Shown one piece after another: positions 1 to 5,845 of a DNA stretch of 5,896 nucleotides. Source of the DNA: Clostridiaceae bacterium (GTDB taxonomy: Bacteria; Bacillota; Clostridia; Oscillospirales; Acutalibacteraceae); the NCBI GenBank assembly GCA_904502175.1, contig CAJGDU010000079.1, positions 1 to 5,896 on the forward strand, in the 5' to 3' direction. Under the pieces are notes generated by a model, which was not told the origin of the DNA, searched no databases, and worked only from the letters and a program-made list of their open reading frames with translations. The position numbers were made by a program, and so were the translations under genes. Position 1 is the stretch's first letter. Every line of letters starts with the position of its first letter.

Positions 1-1303
1 TATTGACGTAGACTTTGTCTGTCCCGGGAGCTGCCACGACGGTGTCGGCGCCCTTCAGAAGGACCGTCACGCCGTACTCCTCGGCGAAGGTTTTCGCGGT
101 GCCGACGCGGTCCGCGAGGACCTCGGAGACCGGGCGCCCGGTGAGCCGGGCCATCTCCCCCGGATGGGGCGTGATGACGAGGTCTCCGGCATATGCTTTC
201 AGCACGTCGGCCCGCCCTGCGAGGGCGTTCAGACCGTCCGCGTCCAGGACCAGCGGGAGGGCACAGTTCTCCATCAGGCCCTCGAGGACACCGGGCATCT
301 CCCAGCTCTGTCCGAGGCCGCAGCCGGCGACCATGACGGTCGCCTTTTTGCGGGCTTCCCGGAGGGCCGGAAGGGAGGCGACGCACAGCTGTCCCTCTTC
401 GGAAGCGGGCAGCGGCAGGCTCATGCTTTCAGTCAGGTGGGAAGCGATGGCCGGATAGGCTTTTTCGGGGTACGCGGCCGTCACGAGACCGGCTCCGGAA
501 CGGACCGCCGCCTCCGCGCAGAGACAGGCGGCGCCGGGCATCCGATAGCTGCCGCAGACGGAGAGGACATGCCCGAAATCGTTCTTGTGGGCCGTCCGGT
601 CGCGGGTCGGCATGAGGGCCGCCGCTTCCCCGTCGTCCAGGGTCATCAGAGCGGAGTCCGCGGCCCCCAGCGCGGCCTCGGAGAGGCCGATGTCGAGGAG
701 CTCGACGGCGCCGCAGTACTCTCTCGCGGGATAGAAGACATGCAGCGGTTTGAGGGTGCTGATGGCCAGGGTCCGGTCCGCTTTCACGGCGGACCCGAGG
801 ACCTCGCCGGTGTCCGTGACGACGCCGCTCGGGACGTCGACCGAAACGACGGTGGCGGGAGACGCGTTCAGGGACTCGAACACATCGCTCTGGACCTCGT
901 CGGCGGCGCCCCGGAAGCCGATGCCGAAGAGGCAGTCGACCAGCAGGACGGCGTTTGCCATGAGGGCTTTGGCGGTGCCGCTCCAGAGGAGCACCGGCAC
1001 GCCGGCGGCCAGCGCGCGCTCATGGTTCAGGATGGCGTCCTCCGCCTTGGGCAGGCCGAAGCCGAGGATGGCGGTGACGTCGTAGCCCGCCTCTTTGAGG
1101 ACCCGGGAGATGACGAACCCGTCTCCCCCGTTTTTGCCGTTCCCGCAGAGGACCGCGACCGGTCCCTCCGACGGAGACGTCAGATCCATGATGCGCTTCG
1201 CGCAGCCGGTGCCGGCCCGTTCCATGAGTTCCGGGAACGGGGTGCCGACTTCGTTTTCTTTTTCTTCGATGAGGCGGATCTCCGCCGCGGTGGTGATGCG
1301 CAT
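1..1303 (-). CDS. nnr: Bifunctional NAD(P)H-hydrate epimerase / ADP-dependent NAD(P)H-hydrate dehydratase, C-terminus cut by window edge
   Basis: This is a metabolite-repair enzyme, presumably cytosolic. Its N-terminal half epimerises damaged, hydrated NAD(P)H (NAD(P)HX), and its C-terminal half dehydrates the S form back to NAD(P)H using ADP. I translated the reverse strand: 434 codons are open from ATG 1303 to the left edge. The YjeF_N domain shows GNGKNGGDG (residues 54-62), VDCLFGIG (122-129) and VDVPSG (155-160), the last carrying the likely catalytic Asp156. The C-terminal ribokinase-like dehydratase domain starts near HKNDFGH (239-245). It shows GCGLG (327-331), DADGLNAL (354-361), TPHPGE (378-383) and KGADT (417-421). 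The closing GSGDVL-type nucleotide-binding motif is expected beyond base 1. Full-length relatives have about 500 residues, so roughly 70-90 are missing. The start is supported by GAAAGG 10 bases upstream of the ATG. It is divergent from pheST and I see no functional link. Confidence 0.95.
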   Translation of the reverse strand, partial: MRITTAAEIRLIEEKENEVGTPFPELMERAGTGCAKRIMDLTSPSEGPVAVLCGNGKNGGDGFVISRVLKEAGYDVTAILGFGLPKAEDAILNHERALAAGVPVLLWSGTAKALMANAVLLVDCLFGIGFRGAADEVQSDVFESLNASPATVVSVDVPSGVVTDTGEVLGSAVKADRTLAISTLKPLHVFYPAREYCGAVELLDIGLSEAALGAADSALMTLDDGEAAALMPTRDRTAHKNDFGHVLSVCGSYRMPGAACLCAEAAVRSGAGLVTAAYPEKAYPAIASHLTESMSLPLPASEEGQLCVASLPALREARKKATVMVAGCGLGQSWEMPGVLEGLMENCALPLVLDADGLNALAGRADVLKAYAGDLVITPHPGEMARLTGRPVSEVLADRVGTAKTFAEEYGVTVLLKGADTVVAAPGTDKVYVN

Positions 1304-1383
1304 GCTCTCCCATCCTTTCGGTGTCCAGGTTTTCCGTTTCCATGGTAACACAGGTGCATCGCCCGCGCCACCGAAAAATATGG

Positions 1384-1412
1384 TGGACTTTTTCGCCCGT
1401 CTGATGTAAAAT
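1384..1412 (+). promoter_or_regulatory. Sigma-A-like promoter of the pheST T-box leader
   Basis: The -35 element is TGGACT (1384-1389, four of six matches to TTGACA), followed by a 17-base spacer and the -10 element TAAAAT (1407-1412, five of six). Transcription would start near 1419, about a dozen bases before the base of T-box stem I, which is where it is expected. The local sequence is clearly AT-richer than its surroundings. Two short dyads overlap these elements (see findings). Confidence 0.65.
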
Positions 1413-1625
1413 ACATGCAATATTGTAAAACGCTTTGACGGAGAGAGTACACTGCCCGCAACGGCACTCCAGAGAGGACCCGCCACCGGCTGAGAACGGG
1501 TCCGTGACCGGACGCAGTGGAAGTTCACTCCCGAGCGGCTTTCCCGAACCCTTCGGCAAGTAAGGAGAGACGGCGCAGCCCTCGTTACCGGGCTCAAAGA
1601 GTCCGCTTTATTTTAGGCGGGAATC

Positions 1626-1657
1626 TGGGTGGTACCGCGGAGTCTTACTTCGTCCCA
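1626..1657 (+). promoter_or_regulatory. T-box antiterminator
   Basis: Helix A1 pairs UGGG (1626-1629) with CCCA (1654-1657). The seven-base bulge UGGUACC (1630-1636) binds the uncharged tRNA acceptor end. Helix A2 pairs 1637-1641 with 1649-1653. The 3' arm (about 1649-1657) is also the 5' arm of the terminator below, so the two structures exclude each other. This is the standard T-box switch geometry. Confidence 0.85.
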
Positions 1658-1680
1658 ATGTCCGGGACGGAGTATTTTTT
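1646..1680 (+). terminator. Regulated intrinsic terminator of the T-box leader
   Basis: An 11-bp stem pairs 1646-1656 with 1664-1674 (one G-U pair), with a seven-base loop, followed directly by six T residues (1675-1680). It competes with the antiterminator for the segment around 1649-1656. It should form when tRNA-Phe is charged, stopping transcription about 45 bases before pheS. Confidence 0.9.
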
Positions 1681-1722
1681 CTGCCCGGCGACCATTTCAC
1701 TACAGAAAGGAACGAAAACGCA

Positions 1723-2748
1723 ATGGATACGAGAGCACAACTCGACGCCATCCGTGCCCGGGCCGAAGAAGAGCTCGCCGCGGTCAGCGACCTCAAGGAA
1801 CTGGACGCCATCCGCGTCAAGTATCTCGGCAAAAAAGGCGAACTGACCGCCGTCCTCAAGACCATGGGCCAGCTGTCTCCGGAGGAACGTCCGAAGGTCG
1901 GCCAGGCCGCCAACGAGATCCGTGAGATCATCACGGCCGGCGTGGAAAAACGCAACGAGCTCCTGAAAGCCGAGCTGCAGGCAAAGAAGCTGGAGGCGGA
2001 GGCCATCGACGTCACCCTCCCCGGCACCAAAGTCGAAGTCGGCAAAAAACACCCCCTCTCCATCGTCCTCGACGAGGTCAAGGAGATCTTCCTCGGCATG
2101 GGCTTCGAAGTGGCCCAGGGCCCGGAAGTCGAGTGGGACTACTACAACTTTGAGGCCCTGAACATCCCGGCGGACCATCCGGCGAGAGATACGCAGGACA
2201 CCTTCTATATCACGGAGAAGATGCTGCTCCGCACCCAGACCTCAGGCGTCCAGATCCGGGTCATGGAAAAGAAGCAGCCTCCCATCCGCATGATCGCACC
2301 CGGACGGGTCTTCCGCTCCGACGCGGTCGACGCCACCCATTCCCCTCTGTTCCATCAGATCGAGGGCATGGTCATCGACGAAGGCGTCACCATGGGCGAC
2401 CTCAAGGGCACCCTTGAGACCTTCGCCAAAAAGCTTTACGGCGAACAGACCCGCATCCGTCTGCGCCCCCACCACTTCCCCTTCACGGAACCGTCCTGTG
2501 AGATCGACGTCTCCTGCTTCAAGTGCGGCGGCTGCGGCTGCTCCATGTGCAAAGGCGAGGGCTGGATCGAGATCCTCGGCGGCGGCATGGTCCACCCGAA
2601 GGTCCTGCGCACCGGCGGCATCGACCCCGACAAGTACTCCGGGTTCGCCTTCGGCATCGGACTGGAGCGCATCGCCATGTTCCGCTTCGGACTGGACGAC
2701 ATGCGTCATCTCTACGAGAACGACGTACGGTTCCTCGACCAATTCTAA
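1723..2748 (+). CDS. pheS: Phenylalanyl-tRNA synthetase alpha subunit
   Basis: This is the catalytic alpha chain of the cytoplasmic alpha2-beta2 class II enzyme that charges tRNA-Phe using ATP. At 341 residues it is close to the family norm (about 340). Residues 1-95 form the charged, Ala/Glu/Lys-rich coiled-coil arm that contacts tRNA. The catalytic core follows. It has GPEVEWDYYNFEALNIP (133-149) and HPARDTQDTF (152-161) around motif 1. RVFRSDAVDATHSPLFHQIEG-type motif 2 begins near 195, followed by RPHHFPFTEPS (248-258). Motif 3 includes FAFGIGLERIAMFRFG (308-323), and the ending NDVRFLDQF is typical. A cysteine cluster (C265, C268, C271, C273, C276) lies before GWIEILGGGMVHP, as in Gram-positive PheS proteins. 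The SD AAAGGA (1706-1711) sits 11 bases before ATG, slightly long. Expression is controlled by the T-box leader, and pheT follows in the same operon. Confidence 0.98.
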   Translation: MDTRAQLDAIRARAEEELAAVSDLKELDAIRVKYLGKKGELTAVLKTMGQLSPEERPKVGQAANEIREIITAGVEKRNELLKAELQAKKLEAEAIDVTLPGTKVEVGKKHPLSIVLDEVKEIFLGMGFEVAQGPEVEWDYYNFEALNIPADHPARDTQDTFYITEKMLLRTQTSGVQIRVMEKKQPPIRMIAPGRVFRSDAVDATHSPLFHQIEGMVIDEGVTMGDLKGTLETFAKKLYGEQTRIRLRPHHFPFTEPSCEIDVSCFKCGGCGCSMCKGEGWIEILGGGMVHPKVLRTGGIDPDKYSGFAFGIGLERIAMFRFGLDDMRHLYENDVRFLDQF

Positions 2749-2753
2749 GGAGG
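2747..2753 (+). promoter_or_regulatory. pheT Shine-Dalgarno overlapping the pheS stop codon
   Basis: AAGGAGG begins inside the pheS stop codon TAA (2746-2748) and lies 10 bases before the pheT ATG at 2764. Ribosomes ending on pheS would stop on the pheT binding site. This suggests translational coupling and helps keep the two subunits equimolar. Confidence 0.85.
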
Positions 2754-2763
2754 TGCAGGAAGA

Positions 2764-5148
2764 ATGGATTTATCGAAAAAATGGCTGTCTGACTATGTGA
2801 GCCTGGACGTGGAGGACCGCGAATTCGCGGAGGCCATCACCATCTCCGGTTCCAAAGTCGAATCCTACGCCCACGAGGGCGAAGAACTGAAGAACATCGT
2901 GGTCGGCCGCGTCGAGAGCCTCGTACGGCACCAGGATTCCGACCACCTCTGGATCTGTCAGGTGAACGTCGGCGAGCCCGAGCTCCTGCAGATCATCACC
3001 GGCGCCCAGAACCTCAAAGAGGGCGATGTGGTCCCGGTCGCGCTGCACAATTCCGTCGTCTACGGCGGCCAGAAGATCACCAAGGGCAAAATGCGGGGCG
3101 AAGTCTCCGAAGGCATGCTCTGCTCCCTCGGCGAACTGGGCCTGACCGCGCACGACTTCCCCTATGCCATCGAAGACGGCATCTTCGTCCTCGGCGACGA
3201 CTGTGAGCAGACCCTCGGCATGGACATCCGGGAGGCCATCGGCCTCAACGACACCGTCACCGAGTTCGAGATCACCTCGAACCGTCCGGACTGCATGTCC
3301 GTCATCGGTCTTGCCCGGGAGGCCGCGGCCACGTTCCGTGTCCCGCTGAACCTCCACACCCCCGAAGTGGGGCCCGGCGAGGGCGATGTGAACGACCTTC
3401 TGAAGGTCGACATCGAAGCCGCCGACAAGTGCTACCGGTACAACGGCGCCGTCGTCAAAAACGTCCGCGTCAAGCCCTCTCCCCGCTGGATGAGAGAGCG
3501 CCTGCGCGCCTGCGGCGTCCGTCCCATCAACAACATCGTCGACATCACGAACTATGTCATGCTCGAATACGGCCAGCCCATGCACGCCTTCGACCTGCGC
3601 TTCCTCGACGGCAACCACGTCATCGTGCGCAACGCGAAGGCCGGCGAGTCCATCACCACCCTCGACGGCATCGAGCGGGAACTGGACGACACCATGCTGG
3701 TCATCGCCGATGAGAACAAGCCCGTTGCCGTGGCCGGCGTTATGGGCGGCGAGTACTCCGGCATCATGGACGACACGGAGACCATCGTCTTCGAGTCCGC
3801 CTGCTTCAACGGTCCCTCCATCCGCCGGACCGCCAAAAAGCTCGGCATGCGCACCGAGTCCTCCGCCCGGTTCGAAAAAGAACTGAACCCGGACGACGTC
3901 GGACTCTGCCTGAACCGCGCCCTGGAGCTGGTCCAGCTCTTCGACGCCGGTGACGTCGTGAACGGCACCGTCGACGTCTACCCCTCTCCGAAGGAAGTCG
4001 TCACCCTGCCCTTCGACCCCGACTGGGTCAACCGGTTCATCGGCATCGACTGCCCCGCGGAGGAGCAGAAGGCCATCCTCGAGCGCATCGGCTTCCAGGT
4101 GGAAGACGGCGTCATCACTGTCCCCTCCTTCCGCATCGACATCGAGTCCCAGGCCGACATCTCTGAAGAAGTCGCCCGGTTCTACGGTTACAACAACATC
4201 CCCGACACCCAGCTGCGCGGCTCCGCGGAGGCCTCTCTGACCGACCGGCAGAAGTTCAACCGTCTGGTCGAGAACACGCTGCTCTCCAGCGGCCTCTATG
4301 AGATGCAGACCTTCTCCTTCATCTCCCCGAAGACCTACGACAAGCTGTGTCTGCCGGAGGACTCCGAGCTTCGGAACAACATCGTCATCAGCAACCCCCT
4401 CGGCGAGGACACCAGCGTCATGCGGCGGACCGCCATGGGCTCCATGATGGAGGTCCTGGCCCGGAACTACAACAACCGCAACGCGGCGGCGGCACTCTAT
4501 GAGATCGCCACCGTCTATGTCCCCCACGACACACTGGAGGAACTGCCCGATGAAAACCAGCAGGTCGTCATCGGCATGTACGGCGCCGAGGCCGACTACT
4601 TCAAGCTGAAGGGCATCGTGGAGCAGCTCCTCGACACCGTCGGCATCCGGGACTACGACGTGGAGCCGGTCACCGACCACCCGTCCTTCCATCCCGGCCG
4701 CACCGCCGTCATCACCGTCGACGGACAGGAACTCGCCATCCTCGGCGAAGTCCATCCGAACGTCCGCGCGAACTACGGCATGAAAGCACGGGGGTACATC
4801 GCCCTCGTCGACATGGAACTGCTGGACGAGAAGGCCGACCTGGTCCGCCTCTACAAGCAGCTTCCGAAATACCCGGTCACGACCCGCGACCTCGCCTTTG
4901 CCGTGCCGAAAATCATGCCGGTCCTGGTCCTGAAAAAGGCCGTCCAGAAGGCCTGCGGCAGCATCCTCGAGTCCATCGAGCTGTTCGACGTCTATGAAGG
5001 CGAACAGGTGGGCGCCGGCAGGAAGAGCGTTGCCTTCAATCTCATCTTCCGCGCCGACGACCGGACCCTGACCGATGAGGAGTGCAATGCCGCCGTGAAC
5101 AAGGCCATTGCCGCGGCCGAGGCCCTGGGGGCGGAACTGCGCTCCTGA
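2764..5148 (+). CDS. pheT: Phenylalanyl-tRNA synthetase beta subunit
   Basis: The beta chain of PheRS binds and orients tRNA-Phe and hydrolyses mischarged Tyr-tRNA-Phe. Its 794 residues match the bacterial norm (about 790-805). Domains in order are as follows. An OB-fold/EMAP-like tRNA-binding domain covers about 44-150 (NIVVGRV at 44-50, GAQN at 80-83). The core-packing segment EFEITSNRPDCMSVIGLARE starts at 167. The B3/B4 editing domain covers about 210-390, with RPINNIVDITNYVMLEYGQP from 253, MHAFD at 273-277, and AGVMGGEYSG (324-333) followed by the acidic FES segment (343-345). A B5 domain spans about 405-475. A degenerate catalytic-like module covers about 490-690, and the FDX-ACB anticodon-binding domain covers about 702-794. 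No key region is missing and there is no frameshift. It is 15 bases from pheS in the same operon. No terminator follows its stop codon. Confidence 0.98.
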   Translation: MDLSKKWLSDYVSLDVEDREFAEAITISGSKVESYAHEGEELKNIVVGRVESLVRHQDSDHLWICQVNVGEPELLQIITGAQNLKEGDVVPVALHNSVVYGGQKITKGKMRGEVSEGMLCSLGELGLTAHDFPYAIEDGIFVLGDDCEQTLGMDIREAIGLNDTVTEFEITSNRPDCMSVIGLAREAAATFRVPLNLHTPEVGPGEGDVNDLLKVDIEAADKCYRYNGAVVKNVRVKPSPRWMRERLRACGVRPINNIVDITNYVMLEYGQPMHAFDLRFLDGNHVIVRNAKAGESITTLDGIERELDDTMLVIADENKPVAVAGVMGGEYSGIMDDTETIVFESACFNGPSIRRTAKKLGMRTESSARFEKELNPDDVGLCLNRALELVQLFDAGDVVNGTVDVYPSPKEVVTLPFDPDWVNRFIGIDCPAEEQKAILERIGFQVEDGVITVPSFRIDIESQADISEEVARFYGYNNIPDTQLRGSAEASLTDRQKFNRLVENTLLSSGLYEMQTFSFISPKTYDKLCLPEDSELRNNIVISNPLGEDTSVMRRTAMGSMMEVLARNYNNRNAAAALYEIATVYVPHDTLEELPDENQQVVIGMYGAEADYFKLKGIVEQLLDTVGIRDYDVEPVTDHPSFHPGRTAVITVDGQELAILGEVHPNVRANYGMKARGYIALVDMELLDEKADLVRLYKQLPKYPVTTRDLAFAVPKIMPVLVLKKAVQKACGSILESIELFDVYEGEQVGAGRKSVAFNLIFRADDRTLTDEECNAAVNKAIAAAEALGAELRS

Positions 5149-5160
5149 CCCAAAAATGAT

Positions 5161-5189
5161 TTGTTTTCTCACGCTTCTTGGTATATAAT
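5161..5189 (+). promoter_or_regulatory. Sigma-A-like promoter for ireB and the gene after it
   Basis: The -10 element TATAAT (5184-5189) matches the consensus in all six bases. It lies 17 bases after TTGTTT (5161-5166), a weak -35 element with only the TTG conserved. The predicted start is near 5196, giving a leader of about 25 bases. The region 5149-5209 is sharply AT-richer than the flanking genes. Read-through from pheT is possible in addition. Confidence 0.75.
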
Positions 5190-5221
5190 GAGATTTAATC
5201 AATCTAGTTGGAGGTGGCATT

Positions 5222-5467
5222 ATGACAGATAAGACGATACAGTTTTCCATCAAGGAAGATTCCGACGCTGAGATGAGAAAGATCCTCGGCGAAGTCTATA
5301 CTGCCCTCGTTGAAAAGGGGTACAACCCCATCAGCCAGCTCGTCGGCTATCTGCTCTCAGAAGACCCGACCTACATCACCACCCACAACAACGCGCGCAG
5401 TCTCATTCGGAAGGTCGACCGGGACGAGCTCATGCAGGCTCTGGTCAAGAACTTCCTCGACAAGTGA
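5222..5467 (+). CDS. ireB: IreB family regulatory phosphoprotein (UPF0297)
   Basis: This small cytoplasmic protein of 81 residues belongs to the UPF0297/DUF965 family. Its studied member, Enterococcus faecalis IreB, is a substrate of the PASTA-domain Ser/Thr kinase IreK and affects intrinsic cephalosporin resistance. Family features visible here are TIQFSI near the N-terminus, GYNPISQLVGYLLSEDPTYI (33-52), NNAR (56-59) and IRK with RDEL (62-70). Thr2 and Thr5 occupy the positions that appear to match the phosphorylated threonines near the E. faecalis N-terminus. ATG is preceded by the strong SD GGAGG (5210-5214), 7 bases upstream. In many Firmicutes this gene follows alaS and precedes ruvX. 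Here it follows pheT and has its own promoter. The family is certain; its role in this organism is inferred. Confidence 0.95.
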   Translation: MTDKTIQFSIKEDSDAEMRKILGEVYTALVEKGYNPISQLVGYLLSEDPTYITTHNNARSLIRKVDRDELMQALVKNFLDK

Positions 5468-5480
5468 GCGTGTGAACGCT
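5467..5480 (+). other. Small GUGA-capped hairpin between ireB and the next gene
   Basis: AGCGT (5467-5471) pairs perfectly with ACGCT (5476-5480) around the loop GTGA, which as RNA is a GNRA tetraloop. It starts at the last base of the ireB stop codon and ends nine bases before the SD of the next gene. There is no T-tract, so it is not an intrinsic terminator. It might be an RNA processing or stability element, but five base pairs can arise by chance. Confidence 0.35.
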
Positions 5481-5500
5481 AACGAAACGGAGTGAATCCT

Positions 5501-5800
5501 TTGGCTGATAAAAAGAACGCGTTCCTCACCTACAAGGACAAACCGCTGGTCCGGCAGGGGAACACTCTTTATTACGGCAACATGTATGACCCCTTCGTGG
5601 TCATGCTCACCATCACGAAAAGCGAAAAGAAAGGCGATCTGGACGTCGCCGAAAAGGTCAAAGTCCAGCTCATGAACACCGACCCCGCCTGTCCCCCGAC
5701 GGAAATCATCGTCAAGACAGCGGAGCGGCCCGGCCTCTATCCGGCCATGGCCATCGCCTCCACGTGGCTCGAGAAAGCCCTCAAGGACGCGGACGCTTGA
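5501..5800 (+). CDS. Conserved-looking small protein of unknown function, TTG start
   Basis: I cannot assign a function. The product is 99 residues, soluble, with no signal peptide, membrane segment or cysteine pair. It opens MADKKNAFLTYKDKPLVRQG and continues NTLYYGNMYDPFVVMLTI (21-38). The pattern up to about residue 72 suggests beta strands joined by short turns (YYGNM, KKGDLDVAEKV). A final alpha helix covers about 80-96 (YPAMAIASTWLEKALKD). The general pattern resembles small hypothetical proteins I recall from Clostridia. TTG 5501 is chosen as the start because GGAGTG (5489-5494) lies 7 bases upstream. The in-frame GTG at 5492 lies inside that SD and would add MNP. It sits 33 bases after ireB, before a strong terminator, so it is probably co-transcribed with ireB. 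Confidence 0.85.
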   Translation: MADKKNAFLTYKDKPLVRQGNTLYYGNMYDPFVVMLTITKSEKKGDLDVAEKVKVQLMNTDPACPPTEIIVKTAERPGLYPAMAIASTWLEKALKDADA

Positions 5801-5812
5801 CAGAACAAAATG

Positions 5813-5845
5813 AAGACCTCAGGAAACATCCTGAGGTCTTTTTTT
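5813..5845 (+). terminator. Strong intrinsic terminator closing the pheST-ireB region
   Basis: A perfect 12-bp stem pairs AAGACCTCAGGA (5813-5824) with TCCTGAGGTCTT (5829-5840) around the loop AACA. It is followed by a run of seven T residues (5839-5845, the first two within the stem). It lies 12 bases after the stop codon of the small gene. The A-rich stretch upstream (5804-5814) is weak as a terminator for the opposite strand. Confidence 0.95.

Larger units (their letters stand above)
1431..1681 (+). ncRNA. T-box riboswitch leader, phenylalanine-specific (UUC specifier)
   Basis: This is a cis-acting tRNA-sensing leader for pheST. Stem I has a basal helix (1431-1435 with 1533-1537) and a second short helix, GGAG 1440-1443 with CTCC 1528-1531. 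The specifier loop follows, with AGTA (1446-1449) on its 5' side and GAAGTTCA on its 3' side. It is closed by CACTGC 1450-1455 pairing with GCAGTG 1514-1519. The specifier is UUC at 1524-1526 followed by a purine, matching the tRNA-Phe anticodon GAA. A distal 7-bp helix pairs 1476-1482 with 1497-1503. A later hairpin, AGCCC 1577-1581 with GGGCT 1590-1594, is probably stem III. The hallmark T-box sequence GGGTGGTACCGCGG lies at 1627-1640. Its bulge UGGU (1630-1633) complements an ACCA tRNA 3' end, which fits discriminator A of tRNA-Phe. Pairings were made by eye. The location, specifier and downstream genes agree, so the assignment is firm. Confidence 0.95.

Noticed and set aside
164..1348. A 394-codon open frame on the plus strand antisense to nnr.
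   Set aside because: The opposite strand encodes a continuous Nnr protein with all expected motifs. The plus-strand translation is Gly/Arg/Asp-rich with no family features, and it runs past the nnr start into the intergenic region.
1603..1620. Hairpin CCGC (1603-1606) with GCGG (1617-1620) followed by no T-tract, considered as a separate terminator or switch element.
   Set aside because: It is only four base pairs inside the T-box leader and has no T-run. It may be a linker helix before the antiterminator but does not merit its own feature.
1597..1646. Alternative long pairing of 1597-1606 with 1637-1646 (one mismatch), considered as a third leader conformation.
   Set aside because: It would occlude helix A2 and leave the standard terminator able to form, so it could be an anti-antiterminator. 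However, the known T-box mechanism explains the leader without it, and GC-rich segments readily give such pairings. Covariation would be needed.
1517..1846. Short open frames across the T-box leader (for example 1517-1846 plus, and 1608-2099 minus).
   Set aside because: The segment is fully accounted for by T-box structures and the start of pheS. These frames lack a supported ribosome binding site and resemble nothing known.
2770..5253. An 827-codon open frame on the minus strand lying antisense to pheT, with a matching long one antisense to pheS (1645-2178).
   Set aside because: It mirrors the pheT reading frame and arises from its C/G-ending codons. The translation is a low-complexity Asp/Gly/Val/His-rich mix with no recognisable domain, whereas the plus strand encodes a complete PheT.
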